Source: Shewanella yunxiaonensis
Lineage (GTDB): Bacteria; Pseudomonadota; Gammaproteobacteria; Enterobacterales; Shewanellaceae
Assembly: GCF_018223345.1 (NCBI RefSeq)
Contig: NZ_CP073587.1
Location: 1,027,001-1,091,000, forward strand
Reading direction: 5' to 3'
Length of the DNA stretch: 64,000 nt
The notes beneath the pieces were generated by a model. It worked only from the letters and a program-made list of their open reading frames with translations, did not search any database and was not told the DNA's origin. A program made the translations under genes and the position numbers. Position 1 is the first letter of the stretch, and the number at the start of each line of letters is the position of its first letter. Below, piece by piece: positions 40,671-50,734 of this stretch.

Positions 40671-42191
40671 ATGAAATTCCATTCTGCTGATATTGGGGTT
40701 ATCGGCTTGGGTGTCATGGGCAAAAATCTGGCCCTCAACATCGTAGATAATGGTTACCGAGTGGCCGCATTTGATCTGGATGAGGCAAAAGTCTTTGCCG
40801 CAGAACAGCAAGCGATGACCGAAGTACCTGAGCGTGGATTGGTACTTAAAGGTTTTCATTCAATGCCTGAGCTGCTGCAATCGCTCAGTAAGCCCAGAAT
40901 TTTGCTGCTCTCTGTGCCTGCCGGGAAACCGGTTGATGGCGTATGTCAGGCATTGATAGACGCTGGCATCGAAAGTGACGATATCGTCATTGATACTGGT
41001 AACAGTCTATGGACCGATACCATAGATCGTGAACAGATCTACAAAGGTAAATTCATATTTTTCAGCTCAGCCGTTTCTGGCGGTGAGGTCGGTGCGCGTT
41101 TTGGGCCGTCATTAATGCCGAGCGGTGATATAGCTGCATGGGAACACCTCGCCCCGATTTGGCGCGCGATTGCGGCTAAAGTTGATCGTGTCACTGGTAA
41201 GCCTATCGAGCGTTCACACCCCGGACAACGGGACACCGATGGCGAACCTTGTACCGCGTATATTGGCCCATCTGGTTCCGGTCATTACGTCAAAATGGTG
41301 CACAACGGTATCGAATATGCCGATATGCAGCTGATCTGTGAAGCGTACCAGATCCTGCATCAGGGATTGGGGCTGTCGGCAGCAGACGTCGCCTCTGTAT
41401 TTGAAAAGTGGAATCAAGGCAAGCTTAACAGCTACCTCATCGGTATCAGTGCTGAAGTGCTCAAACAAGCCGATCCGCTGACCGGCAAGCCGTTGGTGGA
41501 GATGATCCTCGATAAGGCTGGGCAGAAGGGGACTGGCTTATGGACGGCCGTCAGCAGTCTGCAAATGGGCTGTCCGGCGCCCACGATCGCCGAGGCCGTA
41601 TATGCCAGAGCGATGAGTACCCAGAAAGATCTGCGCATGCAGCTTAGCAAACAGTTAGTCGGACCTGAAATTAAACGTGATCCTACCGAGCGTCAAACGC
41701 TTATCGATGCACTGGAAGCTGCACTGTATTGTGCCAAAGTCTGTGCTTACGCTCAGGGCTTTCAGTTGATGGCGATGAACGCCAAAGAGCAGGGATGGCA
41801 ACTCAATTTCGCGTCGATTGCGAGTATCTGGCGCGCTGGCTGTATTATTCGTGCCGGTTTCCTGCAGACGATTACTGATGCATACGAAACCGCGCCACAG
41901 CTGGATAATCTGTTGCAGGCCGAAAGTTTTGCTAATACTCTGTCGCAATTACAACAGCAGTGGCGGCAAGTGGTGGCTACTGCGGTATTGAAAGGTGTAC
42001 CTGTCCCATGTATCAGTTCAGCACTGGCTTACTACGACAGTTTTCGCAGTGACACATTGCCTGCGAACTTGTTACAGGGCCAACGTGACTTCTTTGGCGC
42101 TCATACGTTCGAACGTACAGATAAACCAGCGGGTGAGAAATACCATCTGAACTGGAGTCAAGCTGAGCGTACGCTGGTAAAAATCGACTAG
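40671..42191 (+). CDS. gnd: 6-phosphogluconate dehydrogenase, decarboxylating
   Basis: A 506-residue NADP-dependent enzyme of the oxidative pentose phosphate pathway. The Rossmann motif is GVIGLGVMGKNLALNI; substrate blocks are FFSSAVSGGEVGARFGPSLMPSGD, GPSGSGHYVKMVHNGIEYADMQLI and GTGLWTAVSSLQMG. It is somewhat longer than the E. coli enzyme. Single-gene unit with terminators on both sides. Confidence 0.96.
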   Translation: MKFHSADIGVIGLGVMGKNLALNIVDNGYRVAAFDLDEAKVFAAEQQAMTEVPERGLVLKGFHSMPELLQSLSKPRILLLSVPAGKPVDGVCQALIDAGIESDDIVIDTGNSLWTDTIDREQIYKGKFIFFSSAVSGGEVGARFGPSLMPSGDIAAWEHLAPIWRAIAAKVDRVTGKPIERSHPGQRDTDGEPCTAYIGPSGSGHYVKMVHNGIEYADMQLICEAYQILHQGLGLSAADVASVFEKWNQGKLNSYLIGISAEVLKQADPLTGKPLVEMILDKAGQKGTGLWTAVSSLQMGCPAPTIAEAVYARAMSTQKDLRMQLSKQLVGPEIKRDPTERQTLIDALEAALYCAKVCAYAQGFQLMAMNAKEQGWQLNFASIASIWRAGCIIRAGFLQTITDAYETAPQLDNLLQAESFANTLSQLQQQWRQVVATAVLKGVPVPCISSALAYYDSFRSDTLPANLLQGQRDFFGAHTFERTDKPAGEKYHLNWSQAERTLVKID

Positions 42192-42211
42192 TTAGTTCAA
42201 GGTCGGAAAAT

Positions 42212-42240
42212 AAAAAGGCTTCCAATGGAAGCCTTTTGAT
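42212..42240. terminator. Bidirectional terminator between gnd and menA
   Basis: AAAAGGCTTCC/GGAAGCCTTTT stem with a 3-base loop. The minus strand continues into TTTTTATTTT, so it serves menA strongly and gnd as well. Confidence 0.88.
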
Positions 42241-42256
42241 TACCTGGAAAAGGTTC

Positions 42257-43132
42257 TCAGAACATTAATCCCACACTAAATAACGCGCTGAACATCATGG
42301 TCAGTTTTGCGGTTTTACCCAGCAGCGGATTAAGTGCGGCACCTGAACCCTGATAGAAATCATAAGATAATTTGCGCGCCATAATCAGCGACAATCCCGC
42401 CAGCAATACTGGAAATCCTGGCAATTGTCCGAGCAAGAAGCCTGCAATGATCAGCCCAAACGGCAGATATAACAGCGCCTGATACAGCACCCGAGCCTGA
42501 GCCTCCCCAATGCGTACCGCCAGTGTTTTCTTTCCGGCTTTGGTATCGGTCATAATATCGCGGGTATTATTGACTAACATTATTGCGGCATTCAGTAAGC
42601 CAACCGCGCAACCCAACAGCCAGGAAGCGGTAGTGGTCACCCCAGCTTGTAGGTAATAACTGCCAACCACAGCCACCAAGCCAAAGAAGACAAATGCGGC
42701 GAGTTCACCTAGGCCATGGGAGGCCAGTGGATAGGGGCCACCGCTATAGCCCAAAGCTCCAAGCATGGATGCTGCAGCAAGAATGGCGATTGGCCAGCCA
42801 CCGTGCCATATAAGATAACTGCCTACCGCTAATGATAACAACAGACATAACACCATGGCATTGCGGACTTTATAAGGCGCTAGCATACCGCTTTGGGTTA
42901 CGCGGGTTGGCCCTATACGATCTTCAGTATCAATCCCATTCTTAAAATCGAAATAGTCATTTGCCAGATTTACCGCGATTTGCAATAGCAGCGCACAGGT
43001 CATCGATGCGATAGCAACAACCCAACTAAATTTCTCCAAAGGCAGTGCCATCATGTTGCCAATCAGTAGTGGCCCTGCCGCAGCTGGCAGAGTCCGAGGG
43101 CGTATTGCCAAAAACCAAGGATTCATGTTCAC
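42257..43132 (-). CDS. menA: 1,4-dihydroxy-2-naphthoate polyprenyltransferase
   Basis: A 291-residue UbiA-superfamily membrane enzyme of menaquinone synthesis. It starts MNMNPWFLAIRPRTLPAAAGPLLIG and has the first Asp-rich motif NLANDYFDFKNGIDTEDRIGP and the second around NNTRDIMTDTKAGKKTLAVRIG, with about eight hydrophobic helices. Menaquinone is essential for anaerobic respiration in Shewanella-like organisms. Single gene. Confidence 0.95.
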   Translation of the reverse strand: MNMNPWFLAIRPRTLPAAAGPLLIGNMMALPLEKFSWVVAIASMTCALLLQIAVNLANDYFDFKNGIDTEDRIGPTRVTQSGMLAPYKVRNAMVLCLLLSLAVGSYLIWHGGWPIAILAAASMLGALGYSGGPYPLASHGLGELAAFVFFGLVAVVGSYYLQAGVTTTASWLLGCAVGLLNAAIMLVNNTRDIMTDTKAGKKTLAVRIGEAQARVLYQALLYLPFGLIIAGFLLGQLPGFPVLLAGLSLIMARKLSYDFYQGSGAALNPLLGKTAKLTMMFSALFSVGLMF

Positions 43133-43353
43133 GTTTCACATTTACCGAGTTACTACTGTATATAGGATATCAAGAAGCCATGCGAAAGTTAGCACAATCG
43201 GATAAATGCATGTAAAAGAGTTTGAAACAGCGCACATTTGTTAGGCGACTATCCAAGAAAAATACAGTCATAATGGATCTGTAGTAGTAACGAAATTGGT
43301 GTAAATAAGCCGTAAATCTATCCCGGCATCAATATGCTCAGGAGATTGACATT

Positions 43354-44235
43354 ATGCGTTTCCAGCACAGGACTGCAGTAGTTACGGGCGCCGCCTCAGG
43401 ATTAGGCCGAGCATTTGCAATCGCATTGGCTCAACGCGGTACCCAGATTGCGCTTATCGACAATCAGGATTGTCGGGAAACTGCGGCGGCCATCGCCGCG
43501 TTGGGTGCCGAAGTGAAATATTGGTACTGCGACGTCACTAACGAAACTCAGGTGGAAGAGGTTTGTCACCAAGTCATACAGCAATTTGCCAAAGTGGATT
43601 TCTTGCTGTTATGTGCCGGTGTGCATAAGTCAGCTCCGTTTGAAAAAATCACCATGAATGAATGGCGGCGCCAGATAGATGTCGATCTTACCGGCAGTTT
43701 TCTTTTTTGCCGCGCATTCTGGGGCATGATGAAGCAGCAGGCTTTTGGCCGCATTTTGATGCTAACGGGTGCCAGTGGTTTGTTTGGCGATCAATTTGAG
43801 GCTGCTTATTCCAGTGCAAAAATGGCGTTAATTGGTTTGGTTAACAGCCTTAGTCTGGAAGGGCAAAGCTACAACATCTGTGTTAACAGTCTCTGTGCCC
43901 AAGTCGTGACCGGCATGACCGCGCATCATATGGCTGATGATGTCGGAGCCATGTTTTCGATTGAAGCACCGGTTGCTGCTGCCATGTACCTGCTGGGCGA
44001 TTCCGCCCCCACCGGACAGCATGTGTTAGCCGCTGCGGGCAGTGTGAGTTGTGTGCGCTTGGCGGAAACCGCTCCCGCTTATTTTACTGCCGATGATTGT
44101 ACCCCTGAGCTGGTGGGTAAGACCTGGCCTAAACTCAGTAAAGCCCATCCTTTAAGTTTTGAGAAAAGTGGTGAAGAACAGATAGTCAAATGGGCGAGAA
44201 ACGCCTGTCGTGAACATGGTGTGCTACTAGAATAA
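43354..44235 (+). CDS. Short-chain dehydrogenase/reductase
   Basis: A 293-residue SDR with the cofactor motif TGAASGLGRAFA, LLLCAGVHKS in place of NNAG, and the catalytic Ser-Tyr-Lys in MLTGASG...AAYSSAKMAL. An acidic Asp after strand 2 (LIDNQD) suggests NAD preference. A C-terminal extension (residues about 230-293) lacks recognised motifs. Layout resembles the dehydrogenase module of peroxisomal-type MFE-2. It precedes tesB by 73 bases, suggesting a role in acyl-CoA or lipid metabolism; the substrate is unknown. AGGAG precedes the ATG. Confidence 0.85.
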   Translation: MRFQHRTAVVTGAASGLGRAFAIALAQRGTQIALIDNQDCRETAAAIAALGAEVKYWYCDVTNETQVEEVCHQVIQQFAKVDFLLLCAGVHKSAPFEKITMNEWRRQIDVDLTGSFLFCRAFWGMMKQQAFGRILMLTGASGLFGDQFEAAYSSAKMALIGLVNSLSLEGQSYNICVNSLCAQVVTGMTAHHMADDVGAMFSIEAPVAAAMYLLGDSAPTGQHVLAAAGSVSCVRLAETAPAYFTADDCTPELVGKTWPKLSKAHPLSFEKSGEEQIVKWARNACREHGVLLE

Positions 44236-44308
44236 TTCCCAAAGCTGGCGTTTAACTGCATGTCTGCGTTACTCTTTATCGTTAATGATTAAGCGTTGAT
44301 GGGACACT

Positions 44309-45184
44309 ATGAGCCAAGTATTAAATGAGCTGTTATCACTGCTGACACTGGAACCGGTAGAAATGGGCTTGTTCCGTGGTCAGAGTCAGGATTTAGGCTT
44401 CGGCCATGTTTTTGGTGGCCAAGTGATGGGGCAGGCGTTAAGCGCTGCTAGACAAACCGTTCCCCCAGAGCGTCAAGTCCATTCGTTGCATTCATATTTT
44501 CTGCGCGCCGGGGATGAAACCTTACCCATTGTTTATGATGTGGAAAATATGCGTGATGGCGGTAGCTTTAGCGCTCGCCGGGTAAAGGCGATTCAGAAGG
44601 GACGCCCCATATTTTATATGACCTGCTCGTTTCAGGAGCCTGAAACTGGTTTTGATCATCAAGCCAGTATGCCTAAGGTGCCAGGACCTGATGGGTTACT
44701 GAACCAGCAGGAACTTGCCATGACGATGCGTGACCGAGTTCCGGCAAAAATTCTTGAAAAATTTTTAGCCGATTCACCAATTGAGATGCGCATGGTCAAT
44801 CCGCTCAATCCCGTTGCGCCGGCGGTTTCAGAACCGACCCGTTACGTGTGGATGAGAGCGAATGGTGAGTTGCCCGCAGAACATTGTATGCATGACTACT
44901 TGCTGGCCTACGCCTCAGATTTTAATTTCCTGGTAACAGCCGTTCAGCCGCATGGGGTGTCTTTTTTAACGCCTGGAGTGCGAATGGCTACCATTGATCA
45001 TGCGATGTGGTTTCATCGACCAGTCAATATGAGTGAGTGGCTGTTGTACGCGGTGGATAGTCCAAATGCTTATGGTGGTCGCGGTTTTGTCCGTGGTCAG
45101 TTCTTTAACCAACAGGGGCTGTTGGTAGCATCTGCTTCGCAGGAAGGACTTATTCGAATGACAAATCCTAAAATGGAAGGATAG
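44309..45184 (+). CDS. tesB: Acyl-CoA thioesterase II
   Basis: A 291-residue double-hotdog thioesterase hydrolysing medium- and long-chain acyl-CoA. Markers are LGFGHVFGGQVMGQALSAA, VHSLHSYFLRAGD, the second-half IDHAMWFHRPVNMSEWLLY with the catalytic Asp, and YGGRGFVRGQFFNQQGLLVASASQEGLIR containing the catalytic Gln. Cytoplasmic. Only four bases separate it from the YbaY-like lipoprotein gene, the same adjacency as in E. coli. Confidence 0.95.
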   Translation: MSQVLNELLSLLTLEPVEMGLFRGQSQDLGFGHVFGGQVMGQALSAARQTVPPERQVHSLHSYFLRAGDETLPIVYDVENMRDGGSFSARRVKAIQKGRPIFYMTCSFQEPETGFDHQASMPKVPGPDGLLNQQELAMTMRDRVPAKILEKFLADSPIEMRMVNPLNPVAPAVSEPTRYVWMRANGELPAEHCMHDYLLAYASDFNFLVTAVQPHGVSFLTPGVRMATIDHAMWFHRPVNMSEWLLYAVDSPNAYGGRGFVRGQFFNQQGLLVASASQEGLIRMTNPKMEG

Positions 45185-45188
45185 AAAA

Positions 45189-45596
45189 ATGCGGATAATG
45201 AAATCACTATTGATGGCTGCGAGTGGATTGTGGTTGGCTGGGTGCGTCACAGTAGAACCGCCTGCACCTGTTGTGGTAAATGGCGCCGCCTCTTATCGTG
45301 AGAAAATCATGTTACCGGATGGCTGTAGTATCACTATGGCGATCATTGATTTAGACACGCCAGGCGCAATCATTGCTCAAAAGACCTTTAACGTCGCCCG
45401 GGTACCGGTGCCATTTAAGTTTATCCTGCCAGCAGACTCGCTGAACCGTAAAACCAACTATGGCGTGGTGGCCATGATCATCTATCAAGGGAAAGTGATT
45501 TTTCAGACCTACGATCGTTACCCTGTGATCAATAACGGTAAGTACACTACCGAAGTCATGATGAAAGCTGTGCCCATAGCAAATTTACAACGCTAA
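45189..45596 (+). CDS. ybaY: YbaY family lipoprotein
   Basis: A 135-residue lipoprotein: signal MRIMKSLLMAASGLWLAGC with lipobox LAGC, then one small beta domain, GAASYREKIMLPDGCSITMAIIDLDTPG ... VPVPFKFILPADSLNRKTNYGVVAMI, as in YbaY/YscW-type proteins. Envelope-located; the molecular role of YbaY is not established. It is cotranscribed with tesB. Confidence 0.85.
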   Translation: MRIMKSLLMAASGLWLAGCVTVEPPAPVVVNGAASYREKIMLPDGCSITMAIIDLDTPGAIIAQKTFNVARVPVPFKFILPADSLNRKTNYGVVAMIIYQGKVIFQTYDRYPVINNGKYTTEVMMKAVPIANLQR

Positions 45597-45608
45597 TCAA
45601 TAGCACGA

Positions 45609-45638
45609 TAAAAAAGGCGCAGTTAGCGCCTTTTTTAT
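45609..45638. terminator. Bidirectional terminator
   Basis: AAAAAAGGCGC/GCGCCTTTTTT stem with an AGTTA loop between the convergent ybaY-like and chemoreceptor genes. Confidence 0.9.
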
Positions 45639-45646
45639 CGTTAATA

Positions 45647-47650
45647 TCAAACCCGGAACACCCCGATTTGGCGTTTTAGCGCTGCGGCTACGTCTGCCAG
45701 CTCCTGCGCTGACTTCACTGTCTCATGCGCTCTGGTGTCGCCTTCTCTGGCTAATTCCGTTATCTCATGCAGGTTACGAGTCACTTCATCGGCTACAGCA
45801 CTTTGTTGTTCAGTCGCACTGGCTATGCTGCTGACAGAGATAGCCAGCGAAGCGATACGCTCAGTGATGGCACTCAGCTGTTGATTGGCAGCTTCACCTT
45901 GATTCGCTGAACTGTTACCGAGTTCATGACTCTGTGTCATACGGGAAGCGGTATCTTTTATCTTTGCTTGCAGATGCACAATGGTTTGACTGATTTCGGA
46001 GATCGATGCCTGTGTTCTGCTGGCAAGTGTGCGAACCTCATCGGCAACTACGGCGAAACCACGGCCTTGTTCGCCGGCGCGAGCCGCTTCAATGGCAGCA
46101 TTCAGCGCTAAAAGGTTAGTTTGTTCAGCAATACCATTGATCACATCAGTGATGGTGTTGATGGCTTCGCTTTCTTTCGCCACGCCTTCAACCGCCTGCT
46201 GACTCAAATTGAGTTGCTGTGCCAGTGTTTTAAGGCTATCCACAACCTGCCTAAGTTGCTGGTGACCATCGCGAGAAGCACTGTCTACTTCAGCGCTCTG
46301 TTCGGCACTCTGTCCCGCATGGTTGGCAACATCACGAATCGAAGTCGACATCTCTTCAATAGCAGTGGCGATCTGATCGGTTTGTCCCATCAGTGCTTTC
46401 GCTTCTTCGCCATTGAGTTTAGCAATTTCCTGTGCTTGTTCTGCCTGATAATCTACGGTCTGTACAGAGTTGAGCAGTTCTTGAATCAATTGCCGTAAGT
46501 TTTGTGTCATGTGACGCGCACTGGCGGTGATACGACTGACTTCATTATTGCTTTGACTATCTGTGGCCGGAAGGTCGACACTTAAATCGCCTTTACCTAA
46601 CTCTTCCATATGTAGTTGCAGACGCCGCAGTGGCTTGACCGTGTTAAGCAATACCAATGATAAAAATGCGGTAATTGCCAAAATACCGACAAATGACGCC
46701 GCAGTATTTATCAGCAATAACGTTGTGCTTTCTTCATTCAATTCTTTGGCTTTTACCTTGCCAACCAGTAGCCACTGCCATCCTGGAATAACGTCACTCA
46801 TCGCGTACATTGGTGTCCCATCAGCGCTTTGGTATTGTTGTAGGTTGTGGTCGTTGAGTAATGCTTGTAGTGGCAGTCCATCCAATTGGGCGGCTGTAGG
46901 CTTTTCTCCTTCAGGTAAGATGTTATCAGCCACAACTGACTGCTCCTGATTTAACAGACTATAGCTGCCGCTTTCTTCTATGCGCAATTGTTTAACTGCT
47001 TGTTTGATTTGGGCCAACGATTCACTGATATCAAAACCTGTGTAGAGTATGCCCACCACGGTGCCTTGTTTATCTTTAATGGCGCGATACTCAGTCATAT
47101 AATCTTTACCGAATAAATTGGCATAGCCTTTATAATTTTCGCCATTGAGCAGCTTGTTGTAACCAGGGTGATTTTTCCCAAGATAGGTCCCGACTGCGCG
47201 TGTCCCATCGGCTTTTTTCAGTGAGGTAGAGATCCGCAGGAAGTCATCTCCATCTTTTACAAAGACGGTGGCATTTCCGCCGGTAAGGTTGGCAAAACGG
47301 TCCACTTTGCTGATAGATGAATTCACCAGCTCATTGTTGTGTTTCAGTGTCGGGGTCGCTTTACCCATCACATCGGTGGTTTCACCAACGGGTTTAGAAA
47401 ACTCACCGGGATACATCTCGTTGAATACACTTGCATTACGATCTGCAATTACCAATAAAGATTTGTACTGCAGTTCCAGCAGGTCATTTACGCTGTGCAT
47501 TTCCTTGGCCATCGCGGAAAGCGCCTTATCTTTTAGCGCCTGCGCTGCGGTTTTGTAGGAAAAGACCCCAACGATACCAAACACCAGTACCGTGAGTATA
47601 AATGCGAGCGTCCCAATCTGTTTGGCTATTGGCCAGTTGCGAAAATTCAT
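45647..47650 (-). CDS. Methyl-accepting chemotaxis protein with Cache sensor
   Basis: 667 residues. TM1 is at about 10-32. A periplasmic Cache3/Cache2-type sensor follows ([71 protein letters not shown]). TM2 is near 305-325, then HAMP ([25 protein letters not shown]) and the signalling hairpin with the conserved tip [24 protein letters not shown] at about 516-540. There is no C-terminal NWETF-type tether. The ligand cannot be told. Single gene. Confidence 0.94.
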   Translation of the reverse strand: MNFRNWPIAKQIGTLAFILTVLVFGIVGVFSYKTAAQALKDKALSAMAKEMHSVNDLLELQYKSLLVIADRNASVFNEMYPGEFSKPVGETTDVMGKATPTLKHNNELVNSSISKVDRFANLTGGNATVFVKDGDDFLRISTSLKKADGTRAVGTYLGKNHPGYNKLLNGENYKGYANLFGKDYMTEYRAIKDKQGTVVGILYTGFDISESLAQIKQAVKQLRIEESGSYSLLNQEQSVVADNILPEGEKPTAAQLDGLPLQALLNDHNLQQYQSADGTPMYAMSDVIPGWQWLLVGKVKAKELNEESTTLLLINTAASFVGILAITAFLSLVLLNTVKPLRRLQLHMEELGKGDLSVDLPATDSQSNNEVSRITASARHMTQNLRQLIQELLNSVQTVDYQAEQAQEIAKLNGEEAKALMGQTDQIATAIEEMSTSIRDVANHAGQSAEQSAEVDSASRDGHQQLRQVVDSLKTLAQQLNLSQQAVEGVAKESEAINTITDVINGIAEQTNLLALNAAIEAARAGEQGRGFAVVADEVRTLASRTQASISEISQTIVHLQAKIKDTASRMTQSHELGNSSANQGEAANQQLSAITERIASLAISVSSIASATEQQSAVADEVTRNLHEITELAREGDTRAHETVKSAQELADVAAALKRQIGVFRV

Positions 47651-47940
47651 CTGTTTATCTCTAGTTATAAGTGGTGTTATGCCTGTTTTTCATGTCCCCA
47701 TCATGCTCATTAAGAACATATTGAATGGAAAACAGGAGGTTGCTCAGGAACGGATGATCACCGTCATTATAGTCTGTATCGGCAGCCGCTTTATTTTCTT
47801 GGATCAAATTAGACGCTACTTGATGACAACCGGTCATTTTACAGACAAATGATGCTGCTAGATTGATAAATTTCTTAATATTTATATAAATAACAGTTGG
47901 TTACAATGTGGCTAAAGGCTTCGTTAAGTAGGGTGATCTT

Positions 47941-48075
47941 ATGACAGCCACTGCGAATCGAAAATATGGACCACATTTGCATTGTTCTGCAAATCATCGC
48001 CACATGTGTTCAGAAATTTATCAGCGTTATCGCGCAGTTGGTGATGGCGCTTTTTATTGTCGGTGTTTACCTTAA
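47941..48075 (+). CDS. Small Cys/His-rich protein (possible zinc-binding)
   Basis: A 44-codon ORF, not recognised. It has an AGGGTGAT ribosome-binding site five bases before the ATG. The product holds His12, His14, Cys15, His19, His21, Cys23, Cys40 and Cys42 within 31 residues (HLHCSANHRHMC ... FYCRCL), a spacing that could ligate zinc. The ORF stands in an otherwise empty stretch between the chemoreceptor and the chalcone-isomerase-like gene. Coding status rests on the RBS and ligand pattern only. Confidence 0.45.
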   Translation: MTATANRKYGPHLHCSANHRHMCSEIYQRYRAVGDGAFYCRCLP

Positions 48076-48173
48076 TGGTAAGTTTGGCGTACAGCAGTCA
48101 TGTTGTAGTGCGGTGCCGGCCCTGCAATTTCACACTCGTTGTTGAGCGCTGTGGTACTGCAGGGTCTCCAACG

Positions 48174-48728
48174 TTATTGACCGAGCATTTCTTTTTTCAA
48201 ACTTTTTTGTGCGGGCTCATCACCTAACCAGATTTTTAACAAGGCTTCTCGAAAGTCTTCACCGGCAATGGTGTCTTTGGCTACGCCGTTTTTGTATGCG
48301 GTAACCCCGTGCTGTTTATTCGTGACTAATAAAAACTCGTCGCCGACTTTGATTTCATCTTCAAACAATGCTGTGAAGTGCTTTATTTCCTCGGCAATTG
48401 GCTGAGTTTTACCTTCTGTTGCATCATCGAATCCTTCTTCAATGGCGTTACGCATCTTCTCTGATGTAATCAAACCTGAAAGTATTTTCAGGCTTACCAC
48501 TGCGGAGTTCTCAGATAACACAGCGGTAGCGGTGGTCGCTTTCTCTGGTAAATACAAACCGCCAACATACAAATCCATAAAAAACTTGCTGCGAACTCCG
48601 GCACCGTTCAATTGTAGTTGTTGGCTATCGATGGATAGGGCTTCAGGAACTTCAACCCCAGATATTTCCCTCGCAGAGGCAGATACTGACATCATTAGAA
48701 ACACTAAGCTTAACGGCAACAATTTCAT
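48174..48728 (-). CDS. Chalcone isomerase-like exported protein
   Basis: A 184-residue protein with signal peptide MKLLPLSLVFLMMSVSASA and start supported by GGGGAT; four extra upstream codons are possible. The mature part, EISGVEVPEALSIDSQQLQLNGAGVRSKFFMDLYVGGLYLPEKATTATAVLS, matches the Chalcone_3 (chalcone-isomerase-like) family of bacterial periplasmic proteins. The family fold is known; no enzymatic role is established for bacterial members. Confidence 0.85.
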   Translation of the reverse strand: MKLLPLSLVFLMMSVSASAREISGVEVPEALSIDSQQLQLNGAGVRSKFFMDLYVGGLYLPEKATTATAVLSENSAVVSLKILSGLITSEKMRNAIEEGFDDATEGKTQPIAEEIKHFTALFEDEIKVGDEFLLVTNKQHGVTAYKNGVAKDTIAGEDFREALLKIWLGDEPAQKSLKKEMLGQ

Positions 48729-48746
48729 AAAAATCCCCATAAATAA

Positions 48747-49226
48747 TCAGCTGCGTAATCCCAGACGATAGTTACCATCCTGGCTAAACCAAACAGCTTG
48801 CCGATGTTGGTTGCTGATTAACAGTGGACCATCGTCGCAGAAGAGAAAACACTTCCAGTGTTGTTTAAAAGTGGCCCAACTGGTTTCTATCACTTCATAT
48901 TTTTCGATACAAAAATAGACTCGAGTGTCATCAGCCCACGGAATAAACTGGGCGAGGGCTTCTGGCAAATCTGGCTGTTCGCTGTCCCATTGTGATTGCC
49001 AGTTGTCAGTATGATGCCAGGTAGATTTACGGTCAGCCCAGTCCCCTTTAGTGAATTGTTCAGCGCAGCTACTTTTGTTGCTGATCCAGCGATTCCATAT
49101 CTCCATTGAGCTTTTGGCTGTTAATGGTTTGATATCTTCACGGACTATTGCAGGGACCAGAAGTTCATGATGGTTGAAAATCCACTGACGCCGGTATTCA
49201 GTTAGCGGAATATAACTAAAGCTCAA
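48747..49226 (-). CDS. DUF2947-like hypothetical protein
   Basis: A 159-residue, Trp-rich acidic protein, MSFSYIPLTEYRRQWIFNHHELLVP ... IWNRWISNKS ... FCIEKYEVIETSWATFKQHWKCFLFCDDGPLLI. It resembles the DUF2947 proteins of Shewanella and Vibrio, of unknown function. It is cytoplasmic by sequence. It lies 18 bases upstream of the chalcone-isomerase-like start, so the two may form an operon. It is the last core-type gene before the IS-rich region. Confidence 0.7.
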   Translation of the reverse strand: MSFSYIPLTEYRRQWIFNHHELLVPAIVREDIKPLTAKSSMEIWNRWISNKSSCAEQFTKGDWADRKSTWHHTDNWQSQWDSEQPDLPEALAQFIPWADDTRVYFCIEKYEVIETSWATFKQHWKCFLFCDDGPLLISNQHRQAVWFSQDGNYRLGLRS

Positions 49227-49387
49227 AGGGCTCTCCCTGGTTGCATGGCGGCGCCATTATAGTCAATGAGTGCTCAGTAAGCTAACCGGGTTTCATGAAT
49301 TGCAGGAAAGCAGCATTTATTAGTGAGAAAGTAATGATGTTGTTATCCGAAATCGGCGTGTTCAGGCTCTAAATTACAATCAAAGAC

Positions 49388-49405
49388 TCCGCCGCATAAG
49401 CGGCG
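49388..49405. repeat. GC-rich hairpin before IS256 copy
   Basis: A perfect CCGCCGC/GCGGCGG stem with an ATAA loop, 36 bases outside the IS256 end. It has no T tract. It lies at the core/accessory boundary. Confidence 0.5.
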
Positions 49406-49441
49406 GCAGCTATTCATACAAGGTTAGGTTGAAAAGTGAGG

Positions 49442-50716
49442 GCGTTCAGAATTCTGTGTCAGCTAATTAGGGCTAAATATCTAAGAGCTCGTCTAGGCGC
49501 CCTTCAAAGTGAATTGCCAATTGCGACAATGTCATATTCCAATTCTGAATGGGCATTGTCCATTTCTTAGAGGCGTTCAATATCCCAGCGTACAGAAGCT
49601 TAAGCAAGCTGTTTTCGTTCGGGAAACCACCCTTCGTTTTAGTCAACTTACGGAATTGACGGTGTACCGCCTCAATGGCATTCGTTGTGTAGATGGCCTT
49701 ACGTACGTATTCTGGGTACTTGAAGTAAACGGATAGATTTAGCCACTTATTTCGCCAGGAGCGTAGCACGATTGGGTACTGGTGACCCCATTTCGATTCT
49801 AAGTGTTCCAGCGCCATCTCCGCAGCCTCTTTGCTTACGGCACGGTAGATTGGTTTTAGATCTGCCATGAACTCCTTCTGGTGCTTCGAGGCTACATATT
49901 TCATTGAGTTACGCAGCTGGTGAATGATGCACTGCTGAACTTCTGTATCTGGATAAATCGTGGAAATGGCTTCAGGAAAGCCAGTTAAGCCATCCACGCA
50001 TGCAATTAGGATATCTTTAACGCCTCGGTTATGTAGATCGGTCAGCACTGAAAGCCAATAGTTAGCCCCTTCAGACTCAGACAGGTAAAGACCCAGCAGT
50101 TCCTTTTTGCCGTCAATGTTCAACCCTAAAATGGTGTATATCGCTTTGCTAACGTAGCGACCTTCTTCTTTGATTTTATAGTGGATTGCGTCGAGCCAGA
50201 CAAAAGGATAAATACCATCCAGAGGCCGTTGCTGCCATTCCTTTAGCTGAGGTATCAAACTGTCGGTAATGCTGGATATCGTGGCTTCAGAAACATCTAC
50301 GCCATACATATCTTCGACATGCCCCCGAATATCGCGGTAGCTCATGCCCAGTGAGAACATGGATAAAATCTTACGGTCAATTTCGTCGGTCAGTTTAGTC
50401 TGGTTCTTCTTAACTAATTGAGGCTCAAATGAACCACTGCGATCACGCGGCGTATCAAGTTCGAATGTACCGACAGATGACTTAACGGTTTTCTTGGTGG
50501 AGCCATTCTTACGGTTAGGCTGGTCGTCACTTTCCAGATGTTGTTCCAGCTCTGCTTTTAAGGCAACTTCTGTGATCTGCTTGATGAGAGGGGTTAAGAA
50601 ACCATCTTTGCCTGTTAAATCTTGTCCAGACTGAAGCTTGTTCTAAGTCGAAGTTGGTTGTCATGTGTCATTCCTGTTTTATACATAATACTGAAATGAC
50701 ACAGATTTCTAAACAC
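49442..50716 (-). mobile_element. IS256-family insertion sequence (inactivated copy)
   Basis: Imperfect terminal repeats are seen: GCGTTCAGAATTCTGTGTCA at 49442-49461, and its counterpart GTGTTTAGAAATCTGTGTCA reading inward on the minus strand from 50716. The interval of about 1275 bp fits IS256-family size. No clear target duplication was found. The transposase inside is frameshifted. Confidence 0.85.
49473..50664 (-). pseudogene. IS256-family transposase, frameshifted near the N-terminus
   Basis: The ATG at 50664 begins MTTNFDLEQA and then shifts frame. The family continuation KLQSGQDLTGKDGFLTPLIKQITEVA is in another frame, directly after an in-frame TAG. From 50360 the frame reads on intact for 295 residues with the mutator-type DDE core (FVWLDAIHYKIKEEGRYVSKAIY, ACVDGLTGFPEAI, NAIEAVHRQFRKLTKTKGGFP). 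A small deletion within the first dozen codons most simply explains this. Without its N-terminal DNA-binding part the protein is probably inactive. Confidence 0.85.
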
Positions 50717-50734
50717 TACCTGAAAAGTCGATAT

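Noticed and set aside
47592-47852. 86-codon plus-strand ORF overlapping the chemoreceptor start
   Set aside because: It is antisense to the conserved N-terminus of the chemoreceptor and has no RBS.
49430-50725. Target-site duplication around the IS256 copy
   Set aside because: The 8 bases flanking each end do not match, so no duplication can be claimed.
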